Shown here: piece by piece, positions 18,027-30,795 of the stretch | Layout: each line of letters begins with the position of its first letter | Position numbering within the stretch: the first letter of the stretch is position 1 | From: Devosia sp. | Lineage (GTDB): Bacteria > Pseudomonadota > Alphaproteobacteria > Rhizobiales > Devosiaceae | Assembly (NCBI GenBank): GCA_016713105.1 | Contig: JADJPS010000017.1 | Span: forward strand, 62,001-126,000 | Direction of reading: 5' to 3' | Length of the DNA stretch: 64,000 bases | Translations under genes and position numbers: made by a program | Notes under the pieces: model-generated | Told to the model about the DNA's origin: nothing | Seen by the model: only the letters and a program-made list of their open reading frames with translations | Databases searched by the model: none

Positions 18027-19175
18027 ATGGCCAAGAAGCCGCAACTTGCCTACGAGACCCGTCCCTGGCGCGACCCGGCCGCCAAGCCGTTCGTCCGCAT
18101 CAAGAACGTCACCAAGAAGTTCGGTGACGTGTTGGCGGTTCACGACGTCTCGCTCGACATCTTCAAGTCCGAGCTGTTCTGCCTGCTCGGAGGATCGGGC
18201 TCGGGCAAGTCGACGCTGCTCAGGATGCTGGCCGGCTTCGAGTCCCCCTCCTCGGGCACCATCGAGATCGATGGCCAGGACATGACGTTCGAGCCGCCCT
18301 ACGACCGGCCGGTCAACATGATGTTCCAGTCCTACGCGCTGTTCCCTCACATGAATGTCGAGCAGAACATCGCCTACGGCCTGAAGCGCGACCACCTGCC
18401 GGCCGCCGAGATCCGCGACCGGGTTGCCGAGCTGCTGGCACTGGTCAAGCTGCAGGACTACGGCCGGCGCAAGCCCAACCAGCTGAGCGGCGGACAGCGC
18501 CAGCGCGTCGCTCTCGCCCGCGCGCTGGCCAAGCGTCCGAAACTGCTGCTGCTCGACGAGCCGCTCGGCGCACTCGACAAGAAGCTGCGCGAGGAGACCC
18601 AGTTCGAACTGGTGAAGATCCAGGAGAGCCTTGGCGTCACCTTCATCGTCGTCACCCACGATCAGGAAGAGGCGATGACGCTTGCCACCCGCATCGGGGT
18701 GATGAACCAGGGCGAGATCGCCATGATCGGCGAGCCCACCGACATCTACGAGTATCCCAACTCCCGGTTCGTCGCCGGCTTCATCGGCTCGGTGAACATG
18801 GTCGAGGGCATTGTCACCGAGGACGAGCCGGACCATGTGCGCATCCGTTCCGCCGAACTGGGCTGCGACATCTATGTCGGTCACGGCGTCGACTGCGCGC
18901 CGGACCAGATTCTGTGGTGGGCCATCCGTCCCGAGAAGATGGAGCTGAGCCGCGACAGGCCCGAGGGCCTCAATGGGGCCAATGTCACCAGGGGGATCGT
19001 CGAGGAGATCGCCTACCTGGGCGACATCAGCCTTTACCAGATCGTCCTCGAAAGCGGCAAACGCGTCCGCGTCAGCCAGACCAACTCGGTGCGCGGCAAC
19101 CCCGACGCCATCACCTGGGAGGAGACGGTCTACATCACCTGGGGCGACAATGCCGGCTCGGTGCTGACGGTATGA
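18027..19175 (+). CDS. potG: Polyamine ABC transporter, ATP-binding subunit
   Basis: A 382-residue importer ATPase. The nucleotide-binding domain has Walker A GGSGSGKST at about residues 56-64, Q-loop MMFQSYALFPHMNV, signature LSGGQRQRVALARAL, Walker B LLLLDEPLGALDKKL, and the switch histidine in VVTHDQEEAM. The C-terminal part after residue 290 is the TOBE-type regulatory domain. Its stop overlaps the ATG of potH by four bases (ATGA), so the two are translationally coupled. Confidence 0.95.
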   Translation: MAKKPQLAYETRPWRDPAAKPFVRIKNVTKKFGDVLAVHDVSLDIFKSELFCLLGGSGSGKSTLLRMLAGFESPSSGTIEIDGQDMTFEPPYDRPVNMMFQSYALFPHMNVEQNIAYGLKRDHLPAAEIRDRVAELLALVKLQDYGRRKPNQLSGGQRQRVALARALAKRPKLLLLDEPLGALDKKLREETQFELVKIQESLGVTFIVVTHDQEEAMTLATRIGVMNQGEIAMIGEPTDIYEYPNSRFVAGFIGSVNMVEGIVTEDEPDHVRIRSAELGCDIYVGHGVDCAPDQILWWAIRPEKMELSRDRPEGLNGANVTRGIVEEIAYLGDISLYQIVLESGKRVRVSQTNSVRGNPDAITWEETVYITWGDNAGSVLTV

Positions 19176-20128
19176 CGACGCTCGACAGCCGACTGCCGCC
19201 GCCGCGACGCCTGCGCCCCTGGCATGGGCTGGAGCGCCGCCTGCGCGATGTCGGCATTTCCGGCCGCACGCTGGTCATTGCCGCGCCGGCCATCTGGCTG
19301 ACGATCTTCTTTCTCGTGCCCCTCGTTGTGGTGTTCGGCATCTCGCTTGCCACCAAGCAGTTCGGCCGCCCGCCCTATTCGCCGCTGCTGACCACCGACG
19401 AGGGCAAGGTGCAGCTGACGCTGCACTTGTCCAACTATGTCCGGCTGTTCACCGATCCGCTCTATGTCGCGGCCTACCTGAGTTCGATTCGCATCGCGCT
19501 GGTCGCCACCCTGATCACGCTGGTGATCGGTTACCCGATGGCCTATGCCATCGCCCGCGCTCCGGACAAGTGGCGCAACATCCTGCTGATGCTGGTCATC
19601 CTGCCATTCTGGACCTCGTTCCTGCTGCGCGTCTATGCGCTTTCGGGCTTCATGCGTGGCAATGGCGTGATCAACCAGATCCTCGGCGTCTTCGGCATCG
19701 AACCCCTGGTGATGATGCAGACCGACTTCGCCGTCTATGTCGGCATCGTCTACACCTACCTGCCCTTCATGATCCTGCCGCTCTACACCAACCTCGTGAA
19801 GCTCGACACCTCGCTGCTCGAGGCCTCTGCCGATCTCGGCTCGCGCCCGTGGCAGACCTTCCTGTCGGTGACGCTGCCTCTGTCGCTGCCTGGGATCGTC
19901 GCGGGCTCGATGCTGGTTTTCATCCCCGCCATCGGCGAGTTCGTCATCCCCTCGCTGCTCGGTGGCCCGGAGACGCTGATGATCGGGCGCGTCCTATGGG
20001 ATGAGTTCTTTGCCGCCACCAACTGGCCGCGTGCCTCGGCCGTCGCCATGGCCATGCTGGTGGTTGTCGTCATCCCCATCCTGCTGCTGCAGAAGGCGCA
20101 GGATGCCGTGGTGGAGAGGGGCAAGTAG
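19172..20128 (+). CDS. potH: Polyamine ABC transporter, permease subunit 1
   Basis: A 318-residue inner-membrane permease with about six helices, the first at roughly 33-55. The EAA loop that contacts the ATPase is visible (EASADLGSRPWQTFLSVTLP). ATG 19172 overlaps the potG stop; the upstream frame before it is antisense-free shadow of potG. It pairs with PotI, whose ATG follows the potH stop without a spacer. Confidence 0.94.
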   Translation: MTTLDSRLPPPRRLRPWHGLERRLRDVGISGRTLVIAAPAIWLTIFFLVPLVVVFGISLATKQFGRPPYSPLLTTDEGKVQLTLHLSNYVRLFTDPLYVAAYLSSIRIALVATLITLVIGYPMAYAIARAPDKWRNILLMLVILPFWTSFLLRVYALSGFMRGNGVINQILGVFGIEPLVMMQTDFAVYVGIVYTYLPFMILPLYTNLVKLDTSLLEASADLGSRPWQTFLSVTLPLSLPGIVAGSMLVFIPAIGEFVIPSLLGGPETLMIGRVLWDEFFAATNWPRASAVAMAMLVVVVIPILLLQKAQDAVVERGK

Positions 20129-20935
20129 ATGCGACGCGGCTGGTTCCTGCCCATCGCGGCGACGCTGGGTTTCGCCTTCCTCTACCTGCCGATCATGTCG
20201 CTGGTGGTGTTCTCGTTCAACGAAAGCAAGCTGGTGACGGTGTGGTCGGGCTTTTCGACCAAGTGGTATGGCGAGCTGTTCGCCGACCCGCAGATGCTGG
20301 GCGCCGCCTGGCTGAGCCTGCAGATCGCCTTCTTCTCGGCGACCATCGCCCTGGTGCTCGGCACGCTGTGCGCCGTCGCGCTGGTCCGCTTCAAGCGCTT
20401 CCGCGGCCGTACCGTGCTGGCTGGCGCCGTCTCTGCGCCGCTGGTCATGCCCGACGTGATCACCGGGCTGGCGCTGCTGTTGCTCTTCGTCGCCATGGAA
20501 GGCCTGGTTGGCTGGCCCTCGGGCCGTGGCGTTCTGACCATCACCATCGCGCACGCCACCTTCTGCACCGCCTATGTCACCGTGGTGGTGCAGTCGCGCC
20601 TCTCCGACCTCGACCTGAGCCTGGAGGAAGCGGCAATGGACCTGGGCGCGACGCCGGTGCGGGTGTTCTTCGATATCACCCTGCCGATCATCGCACCGGC
20701 GCTGATCTCGGGCTGGCTGCTCGCCTTCACCCTGTCACTCGACGACCTCGTCATCGCGAGCTTCGTGTCGGGCCCGGGCTCGTCGACCCTGCCCATGGTG
20801 ATCTTTTCCAAAGTCCGCCTCGGCGTCTCCCCCGACGTCAACGCGCTCGCAACGATCATCATCGGCGTGGTGGCGCTCGGTGTCATCGGGGCGACGCTGT
20901 TCTCGATGCGCAGTGGCCGGGCGCGGCGCGCCTGA
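20129..20935 (+). CDS. potI: Polyamine ABC transporter, permease subunit 2
   Basis: A 268-residue permease, the second membrane subunit of the importer. About six helices are visible, and the EAA motif reads EEAAMDLGATPVRVFFDITLP. The C-terminal region SLDDLVIASFVSGPGSSTLP is characteristic of PotC/PotI. It is the last gene of the operon, abutting potH with no intergenic base. Confidence 0.94.
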   Translation: MRRGWFLPIAATLGFAFLYLPIMSLVVFSFNESKLVTVWSGFSTKWYGELFADPQMLGAAWLSLQIAFFSATIALVLGTLCAVALVRFKRFRGRTVLAGAVSAPLVMPDVITGLALLLLFVAMEGLVGWPSGRGVLTITIAHATFCTAYVTVVVQSRLSDLDLSLEEAAMDLGATPVRVFFDITLPIIAPALISGWLLAFTLSLDDLVIASFVSGPGSSTLPMVIFSKVRLGVSPDVNALATIIIGVVALGVIGATLFSMRSGRARRA

Positions 20936-20980
20936 CGGCGTGCCGTGGGCACAGGCGTGGCGTGAGCCTGAACTGGAGCA

Positions 20981-21024
20981 TTGACGTAGCGACCACATTC
21001 ACTTAATTTTCAACTTAAGTGAAT
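20981..21024 (+). promoter_or_regulatory. Promoter with overlapping palindromic operator upstream of the MFS gene
   Basis: TTGACG (20981-20986), a 17-base spacer and TAATTT (21004-21009) form a near-consensus sigma-70 promoter reading toward the exporter gene. Over the -10 and start region lies a perfect 10-bp inverted repeat, ATTCACTTAA (20997-21006) and TTAAGTGAAT (21015-21024), with an 8-base spacer. That geometry is typical of a repressor site (TetR, MarR or similar). No regulator gene lies beside it. The leader to ATG 21223 is about 200 bases. Confidence 0.65.
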
Positions 21025-21222
21025 AGGTTGCCGCCGGCTGTCGAAATCCGGTCCTGCCGCTCGTCATGGAGGATAGTCCGACGGGGTCGTCCCGCGGTCC
21101 CTCCATCGTTCCGCGTCCTGCGTCCCGCATCCGACCCATGCGCCCCGGGGGGTGGTCAAACCCGCTGCGACTGTGTCATACACCGCCCCTTTTGAGCGCA
21201 GTCCATTTCAAGGTAGCCGCAA

Positions 21223-22701
21223 ATGCCCTCCGACATCGTGTCCGACGCTGCCGCCGCACCCCGGGAGGATGCCTCCACGGCCGCCCGCAACCGGCTGGTC
21301 ATCGCCCTGCTGCTGGTCTCGACCTTCGTGGTGTTCCTCAACGAGACCATCATGAGCGTCGCCATACCGCATCTGATGAAGGATCTCGGCGTCACCGCCA
21401 GTGCAGCGCAATGGCTCACCACGGCGTTCCTGCTCACCATGGCAGTGGTGATCCCGGTGACCGGCTTCCTGCTGCAGCGGCTCCACACCCGGCCGATCTT
21501 CGCCCTCGCCATGGGCATCTTCTCGGTTGGCACGCTGATCTGCGCGGTCTCGCCGGGGCTCGAACTGCTGGTCTTCGGCCGCGTCGTTCAGGCCACCGGC
21601 ACGGCCATCATGATGCCGCTGCTGATGACCACGGTGATGACCCTGGTTCCCCCCGAATCGCGCGGCAAGACCATGGGCAACATCTCGATCGTGATGTCGG
21701 TGGCGCCGGCCGTCGGCCCGACCATCGGCGGCTTCATCCTTGCCTATCTCGAGTGGCGCTGGATGTTCATCCTGGTGCTGCCGATCGCACTCGGGGCGCT
21801 GGCGCTCGGCTGGGCCCGCATCCAGAACGTCTCCACCCCGCGCTTTGCGCCGCTCGACGTCTTCTCGGTGATCGTCTCGGCACTCGCCTTCGGCGGCATC
21901 GTCTACGGGCTGTCGAGCCTGGGCGAGGGCGCCGTGCAGGCCGAGGCGGCCTTGATCCCGTCCTGGGTGCCGCTCGTCGTCGGGGTCGTCGCCATGGCGG
22001 TCTTCGTCTGGCGCCAGCTGGTGCTGCAACAGCAGGACCGCGCCCTGCTCGACCTGCGCACCTTCGGCTCTCGCAACTACACCATCGCGGTCGTCACCAT
22101 GGCGGTGGCCATGATGAGCCTGTTCGGCACTGTGATCCTGCTGCCCATCTACACCCAGCACGTGCTCGGTCTCGACACGCTGCAGACCGGCCTCCTGCTC
22201 CTGCCTGGCGGCCTGCTGATGGGCCTGCTCGGCCCCGCCGTCGGCCGCCTCTATGACCGGATCGGCGCCACCTGGCTGCTGGTGCCCGGCACCATCGTCG
22301 TATCGGCGGTGCTATGGCTGCTCACCCTGGTCGACCAGACCACCTCGGTCTGGGCGGTGCTGGCCGGCCACATCGCCATCAGCGCCGGACTGGCGTTCAT
22401 GTTCACGCCGCTGTTCACGGCGGCGCTGAGCTCGGTGCCGATGCCGCTCTACTCGCACGCCAGCGCCATCCTCGGCTCGATCCAGCAGGTGGCAGGTGCG
22501 GCGGGCGTGGCACTTTTCGTCGCCCTGATGACGGTCGGGACGGCGACGCGGGCGGCGGAGGGGCTCGATCCGGTGTCGGCGCTCTCGGGCGGCATCCGCA
22601 CCGGCTTCCTGTGTGGCGCGGTGATCTCGCTGTTCGCCATCGTGGCGGCGTTCTTCGTGCGCAAGCCGGCCGCCGATGCCAGCATGACGATGGGTCACTG
22701 A
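21223..22701 (+). CDS. DHA2-family MFS multidrug exporter (LmrB/EmrB type)
   Basis: A 492-residue major facilitator with about 14 membrane segments. Motif C of drug antiporters appears as SVAPAVGPTIGGF, and the N-terminal helix has the DHA2 pattern VVFLNETIMSVAIPHL followed by QWLTTAFLLTMAVVIP. It likely exports hydrophobic drugs by proton antiport. No fusion-protein partner (EmrA type) is adjacent. Expression is probably controlled by a repressor at the palindrome about 200 bases upstream. ATG 21223 is preceded by AAGGTAG. Confidence 0.87.
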   Translation: MPSDIVSDAAAAPREDASTAARNRLVIALLLVSTFVVFLNETIMSVAIPHLMKDLGVTASAAQWLTTAFLLTMAVVIPVTGFLLQRLHTRPIFALAMGIFSVGTLICAVSPGLELLVFGRVVQATGTAIMMPLLMTTVMTLVPPESRGKTMGNISIVMSVAPAVGPTIGGFILAYLEWRWMFILVLPIALGALALGWARIQNVSTPRFAPLDVFSVIVSALAFGGIVYGLSSLGEGAVQAEAALIPSWVPLVVGVVAMAVFVWRQLVLQQQDRALLDLRTFGSRNYTIAVVTMAVAMMSLFGTVILLPIYTQHVLGLDTLQTGLLLLPGGLLMGLLGPAVGRLYDRIGATWLLVPGTIVVSAVLWLLTLVDQTTSVWAVLAGHIAISAGLAFMFTPLFTAALSSVPMPLYSHASAILGSIQQVAGAAGVALFVALMTVGTATRAAEGLDPVSALSGGIRTGFLCGAVISLFAIVAAFFVRKPAADASMTMGH

Positions 22702-22740
22702 CCGGGAGGCTGTCTACCGACGACAACCGCCGGAAAACAG

Positions 22741-22776
22741 AAAGGCGCTCGACCCTTGTCGGGGAGCGCCTTTCCT
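22741..22776. terminator. Bidirectional terminator between the MFS gene and ppa
   Basis: AAAGGCGCTC (22741-22750) pairs perfectly with GAGCGCCTTT (22764-22773). It reads as stem plus T-run on both strands, serving the two convergent genes. Confidence 0.85.
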
Positions 22777-22849
22777 TGAGGTCGAAACCGAGGCTGCCGG
22801 GAGGGAACAGCGCCGCGGGGTCGACCGTTCCTCGCTATATGCGACCAAG

Positions 22850-23410
22850 TCAGTCGGGTTTCAAGTGCTGCGCAGCTATTTTCGCGGCCGCTGCCCGTTC
22901 GATCGAGTCGAGGATGACGCGGCGGGCGTCTGCGACCCCGCCGATGCCCTCGAGCTTGGACCACTTGCCGGGCTCGAGATCCTTGTAGTGGGTGAAGAAG
23001 TGCTTCACCCGCTCGAGCTGGATCGGCTGGATGTCGCTGACATCGTGGATGCTGTCATACATCTTGGTGAGCTTGTGCACCGGCACGGCAAGGATCTTCT
23101 CGTCCTTGCCGCCGTCGTCTTCCATGAACAGCACGCCGATCGGGCGCGAGCGCACCACAGCGCCGGGAACCAGCGGGCGCGAGTTCATCACGATCACGTC
23201 GAGCGGGTCGCCGTCGCCGCACAGCGTATGCGGCACGAACCCGTAGTTCCCGGGATAGCGCATCGGGGTATAGAGGAAACGATCGACGAATAGCGCGCCC
23301 GACGCCTTGTCGATTTCGTACTTGATCGGCTCGCCGCCCAGCGGCACCTCGATAATCACGTTGAGATCGTCGGGCGGGGATTTGCCGATGGGTATGGCGT
23401 CGATGTTCAT
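22850..23410 (-). CDS. ppa: Inorganic pyrophosphatase (family I)
   Basis: Soluble PPase hydrolyses pyrophosphate and drives biosynthetic reactions. 186 residues, close to the usual 175-180. Visible: EIPLG-type VIIEVPLGGEPIKYE, YPGNYGFVPHT and the metal-binding signature GDGDPLDVIV; the C-terminal LEPGKWSKLEG is also family-typical. ATG 23410 has AGGAACG upstream; the frame is open further upstream but without conservation. A bidirectional terminator follows. Confidence 0.95.
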   Translation of the reverse strand: MNIDAIPIGKSPPDDLNVIIEVPLGGEPIKYEIDKASGALFVDRFLYTPMRYPGNYGFVPHTLCGDGDPLDVIVMNSRPLVPGAVVRSRPIGVLFMEDDGGKDEKILAVPVHKLTKMYDSIHDVSDIQPIQLERVKHFFTHYKDLEPGKWSKLEGIGGVADARRVILDSIERAAAAKIAAQHLKPD

Positions 23411-23520
23411 GGGCGTTCCTGGGGGGTAATTTCGGTGCGGACCGCGTTTTGGCCCATCCATGGCCCCGATTGCAAGGCACACGATTGCATGAGACGACAT
23501 GCGCAACGAGGAGTCCTGAA

Positions 23521-24090
23521 ATGAAACCTGTCCGCTTGGCCACCCCGCTCGCCGCAACGCTGTGCGCCCTGGTGGCCGGCCCGGTCTTCGCCCAGCAGAT
23601 CCAGTCGAGCTACACCGATGTCGATCTCGACCGGTGCACGGTGATCTCGGCCGACGATTTCGGCGCCACCTGGGCCTGCTCCGGCCTCAAGGGCATGCCT
23701 GTGATGATCGCCGAGGGCGACCTCAGGATGTTCGTCTCGTATGGACTCGAATCGACCATCGAGAAGGCGGCGCAGCAGACGCTGCCGCCGTTCAACCACC
23801 TGGGCCCCAGGATCGAGTGGCGGGTGTCGAACGTCGAGGGACAGTACAAGCCATTCGCCACCATCCTGCGCTTCTTCACCGCCGGACCCGACGGCAGCGA
23901 GACCGAGGGCCAGGTGCTGGTGGTGACCAGGGTGGCGCCGGGTGCCACCTGCCATGTCGCCTATATCGACGCCCGCGCCAACCAGAACGCCAACGAGATG
24001 GCCCGAGAAGCCGCCGACGACCTCGCGATGGATTTCGACTGCGACAACGAGCCGGAGATCATCGGCACGTTTGGCGCCTGGGAGCGCTGA
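23521..24090 (+). CDS. Secreted protein of unknown function
   Basis: A 189-residue product with a signal peptide (LATPLAATLCALVAGPVFA, cleavage before QQIQ). The mature part has four cysteines (DRCTV, WACSG, ATCHV, FDCDN), suggesting two disulfides in the periplasm. I do not recognise a named domain. ATG 23521 is preceded by AGGAGTCC. Confidence 0.6.
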   Translation: MKPVRLATPLAATLCALVAGPVFAQQIQSSYTDVDLDRCTVISADDFGATWACSGLKGMPVMIAEGDLRMFVSYGLESTIEKAAQQTLPPFNHLGPRIEWRVSNVEGQYKPFATILRFFTAGPDGSETEGQVLVVTRVAPGATCHVAYIDARANQNANEMAREAADDLAMDFDCDNEPEIIGTFGAWER

Positions 24091-24099
24091 GGCAGCGGA

Positions 24100-24426
24100 C
24101 TAGGGATGGAGCCGCACCGCGGTACCCGAGACCGAAACCATCAGCATCGAGCCGGACTGGCCGACCACCTCGTAGTCGATGTCGACGCCGACCACCGCAT
24201 CGGCGCCGAGCCGCTCCGCTTCTGCCCGTAACTCGTCGAAAGCGGCATGCCGGGCATCGCGCAGGGCGCCCTCATAGGCGCCGGCACGTCCACCTACAAT
24301 GTCGCGGATGCCGGCGAACAGGTCCTTGAAGATATTGGCGCCGACAATCACCTCGCCGGTGACGATTCCCAGATAGTCGCGGATCGGGCGGCCTTCGAGC
24401 GTGGGCGTGGTGGAGATGATGATCAT
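24100..24426 (-). CDS. YbjQ/UPF0145-family protein
   Basis: A 108-residue protein with the YbjQ (UPF0145) pattern: TTPTLEGRPIRDYLGIVTGE at the start, then ANIFKDLFAGIRDIVGGR, DELRAEAERLGADAVVGVDIDYE. The family forms small oligomeric rings; its biological role is unsettled. ATG 24426 overlaps the stop of the upstream TerB-like gene (ATGA), so the two are made together. Confidence 0.87.
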   Translation of the reverse strand: MIIISTTPTLEGRPIRDYLGIVTGEVIVGANIFKDLFAGIRDIVGGRAGAYEGALRDARHAAFDELRAEAERLGADAVVGVDIDYEVVGQSGSMLMVSVSGTAVRLHP

Positions 24427-24857
24427 GCCGTCCTCGTCATCTGGGCACGAAGCACAGTTCGGTCGCGCGCCGAAACGCCGATCAGTTCGGCGATGCGCCA
24501 GACCATGTTGTCCTCGAGTTCGTGATTCTTGTTGTCGACGAACACCACCTGCCACATCATCCGGATGATGTTCAGCTTGTCGTTTTCCTCAAGGCCGCGC
24601 AGCGCCGAGGTGAAGCGGTAGAAATCGACCGATTCCTGGTCGCGGCGGGTGGCCTCGGCAACCAGCCGGTCAACCTCGTCCTCGCCCAGATGGTAGTAGT
24701 CGATCAGCGCACCGCGCAGGGCCTCCCGCTCGGCAGCGGTCACCGTGCCGTCGATGGCGGCGAGGTGGACCAGCAGCACTGCGACGGCGAGCTTGGGCTC
24801 CATGCCGGTTGTCGTCGGCTCGGGCTTCGAGAAGATGGCACGCAGGGCATCGAACAT
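24423..24857 (-). CDS. TerB-like (tellurite-resistance type) protein
   Basis: A 144-residue mostly helical acidic protein. After a short N-terminus the TerB-like pattern runs LAVAVLLVHLAAIDGTVTAAEREAL and, in the second half, KLNIIRMMWQVVFVDNK..ELEDNMVWRIAELIGVS, with the acidic positions that line the metal site in TerB structures. No other ter gene is nearby, so tellurite resistance should not be assumed. ATG 24857 was chosen because upstream residues look non-coding. Translationally coupled to the YbjQ-like gene. Confidence 0.82.
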   Translation of the reverse strand: MFDALRAIFSKPEPTTTGMEPKLAVAVLLVHLAAIDGTVTAAEREALRGALIDYYHLGEDEVDRLVAEATRRDQESVDFYRFTSALRGLEENDKLNIIRMMWQVVFVDNKNHELEDNMVWRIAELIGVSARDRTVLRAQMTRTA

Positions 24858-24986
24858 GGGCAGCGTCCTCGATGGAGCCTCAAGATAGGCACTCGGTCCG
24901 CCGAGCGAAAGGGCCATGGCGCGCCTCGCGCAGTCTTGACCCTGCGGTCGACAGACATGTGGCTTGACTCTCGGACGGAGTCTGTT

Positions 24987-25001
24987 GTTCTCTATTTGTT
25001 C
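24987..25001 (+). promoter_or_regulatory. LexA (SOS) box upstream of imuA
   Basis: GTTCTCTATTTGTTC is an exact match to the alphaproteobacterial LexA box GTTC-N7-GTTC. A TTGACT hexamer at 24964-24969 could be the -35, placing the box over the -10. It lies 26 bases before the imuA start, as expected for the damage-induced mutasome. Confidence 0.92.
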
Positions 25002-25026
25002 TCGTAGTGAACATGTGGGGGCTCCC

Positions 25027-25866
25027 ATGGGCCTCGCCGGACCAGCCAACAGCCAGACGACCAGGACCGATATCGAAGCCCTGCGCCTCAGGATCGCCGC
25101 GCTGGAGAATCGCCACGTCCTGTCAGTGCCGGACGATACCTCCGCCGGGGACGGGCTGGCGCTGCTCACCCCGCCCGCCGGCCTGCTTCACGAGGTCTTT
25201 ACCGATGAGCAGCGCGCGGCCGGCGCCACGCTCGGCTTCGCACTCGGGATTGCCCGCAGCTACCTGGGCGGCGGCAGAAAGGCCATTCTCTATCTCGAAC
25301 TCGCCGCAGAGGCGCAGGAGATCGGCCTTCCCTACGGCCACGGCCTGATGAGCTACGGCATCGACCCGGACCGGTTGGTGATCGGTCGAGTCGCGAACAT
25401 GAGCGAGCTGTTCTGGGCCATGGAGGAGGCCATCGCCTGCCGGTCGGTTGCCGCCGTGATCGCCGATCTCGCCGTCGGCAACAGGGGGCTGGACTTCACC
25501 GCCTCGCGCCGGCTGAGCCTCCGGGCGGCGGCAGCCGGCACCTCAGCCCTGCTGCTGCGCTATGGGCACGACCGCGAAGCGAGTGCTGCGCAGCTGCGCT
25601 GGCGGGTCCGACCAGCCCCGAGCCGGGCCGATCCACACGACCAGGCAGCGCCGGGACGGCCGCGTTTCCTCGTCGATATCGAAAAACGCCGGCTCGGCGG
25701 CGGCAGGGCATCGCCCGACACCTCGACCCTGGTTCTGGACTGGACTGGACATGGCTTTGTTGCAGCACAAGACCGCCGGCAGCCTGCCGCTTCCCATCGG
25801 TGGCGGACGGCGCCATCTCGCCCTCAGCCTGCCGCGCTGGGCGACCGATTGTCTGAGGCGGGCTGA
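25027..25866 (+). CDS. imuA: ImuA, RecA-like mutasome protein
   Basis: ImuA is the RecA/SulA-like member of the ImuA-ImuB-DnaE2 translesion mutasome. The 279-residue product has GIARSYLGGGRKAILYLE, PYGHGLMSYGIDPDRLVIGRV and EEAIACRSVAAVIADL, matching the degenerate RecA-like core. ATG 25027 has GTGGGGG upstream; GTG 25015 is an alternative. The last 38 codons overlap imuB in another frame (116 bases), with a low-complexity tail, so the conserved part of ImuA ends about where imuB begins. Confidence 0.87.
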   Translation: MGLAGPANSQTTRTDIEALRLRIAALENRHVLSVPDDTSAGDGLALLTPPAGLLHEVFTDEQRAAGATLGFALGIARSYLGGGRKAILYLELAAEAQEIGLPYGHGLMSYGIDPDRLVIGRVANMSELFWAMEEAIACRSVAAVIADLAVGNRGLDFTASRRLSLRAAAAGTSALLLRYGHDREASAAQLRWRVRPAPSRADPHDQAAPGRPRFLVDIEKRRLGGGRASPDTSTLVLDWTGHGFVAAQDRRQPAASHRWRTAPSRPQPAALGDRLSEAG

Positions 25867-27456
25867 TCCCTCGCTCGACCGTAACCGGCCGCTCGCCCTG
25901 TGGCGGCGCGAGAAGGGGGCCATGCGCCTCGCCGCTCTGGACTTCCTGGCGAACCGTGCCGGCCTCGTTGTCGGGCAGAGCCTGTCCGACGCGCGGGCGC
26001 TGCTCCCTGACCTCGTGCTGCGTGAGCTCGACGAGGGGTTCACCACCCAGGTGTTTGCCGATTTCGCCGACTGGCACAGCAATGCCAGCCCCATCGTCGC
26101 CGTCCATGACGATGTGGCGCCCTGGGGCGACCTGATGCTCGACATCACCGGTGTCGCCCATCTGTTCGGCGGCGAGGAAAAGCTCCTCGATCGCCTGCTC
26201 GGCCGGCTGCGGGAACTCGGCTTCACCGTCACCGGAGCCATAGCCGATACGATCGGGGCGGCCTGGGCGCTGGCGCATTTCGCACCGGGTAGGATTATCG
26301 GCGGCAGCGAACTGGTCCAGGTGCTTGCCGGACTACCCGTTGCGGCGCTGCGGCTGACCGAGTCGCAGGTCTTCGGCCTTGTCCAGATGGGGCTCAAGCA
26401 GGTCGGCCAGCTCTACGGGCGCGATCGCAAGGCGTTGCAGGCACGATTCGGCCAGTCGCTGCTGCTGCGGCTCGACCAGGCGCTCGGCGGGATCGAGGAG
26501 CGCATCACGCCACGCCTGCCGATCCCCGACTATTATGCCGAACGGCGTTTCGCCGAACCGATCGGCTATCTCGATGATGTGCTGATGACGATGCGCGACC
26601 TCGCCATTCAGCTCGGCCTCCGGCTCGGCACGGCGCAACAGGGCGCCCAGGGCTTCCACCTGATGCTTTACCGGGTCGACCACAAGGTGATGACGCTGAG
26701 CGTCAACGCCGCCCGCGCCACGCGCGATCCCGATCATATCGCCAGCCTGTTCGTTCATCGCTCCGACCGGCTCGGCAGCGAATACGATGCCGGCTTCGGC
26801 ATCGACAGCATCCGGCTCGCCGCCACCTCGCTCGCCCCGCTGGCCGACGTGCAGGTTGGCGCCTTCGGCACCGATGACGGCGCCGCCGATCTCGACCGGC
26901 TCTTCGACCGGATGAGCAGCCGGCTCGGGCCGCTCGCCGTGGTGCGCTCCAAGCCGGTCGACACCCATATCCCCGAGCGCGCCGTCCGGCTCGAGCCGGT
27001 TGTGGCCCGAACCGACGACGACCCGGGCGCCCGTCCCGATCCCGACCTGCCGCGGCCGCTGCGGCTCCTTCCAGCCCCCGAGCCTGTCGACGTTATCGCC
27101 GAAGTGCCCGATGGCCCGCCCAAGCGCATGGTCTGGCGGCGCGTCTCCTACAAGGTGCTCAAGGCCTCCGGTCCCGAGCGCATCGAGGCCGAATGGTGGC
27201 GATCGGGGCAAAGGCTGGCACTGCTCGAGGCGCCGCCCTCGCGCGAAAAGAAGTCCGATCCGCGGGACGACGCGCAGCGCAAACGGCCCGGCCTCCCAGT
27301 TGGCGAGGCCTCCCCCCTTGCCGATTTCGATCCAGACGCCGTGACCCGCGACTACTACATCGTCGAGGACGATGGCGGTCGCCGCTTCTGGGTTTTCCGT
27401 GTCGGCCTTTATGGCGCCGAGAGCCGGCCGCGCTGGTTCCTGCACGGATTCTTCGC

Positions 27457-27460
<4 letters not shown>
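25751..27460 (+). CDS. imuB: ImuB, catalytically inactive Y-family polymerase-like protein
   Basis: ImuB bridges DnaE2 to the beta clamp during error-prone synthesis. The 569-residue protein has the Y-family fold, but the first catalytic motif that in active enzymes reads DxDxFFA is RHLALSLPRWATD, and the second acidic motif is LDITGVAHLFGG, so it should lack polymerase activity as known for ImuB. The C-terminal part ends with the conserved RDYYIVEDDGGRRFWVFR block and RWFLHGFFA. ATG 25751 puts the conserved core near the N-terminus. Its stop overlaps the dnaE2 start by four bases. Confidence 0.9.

Positions 27461-30795
<3,335 letters not shown>

Noticed and set aside
24423..24857. Tellurite-resistance operon
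   Set aside because: Only a TerB-like domain is present; no terZ, terA, terC or terD.
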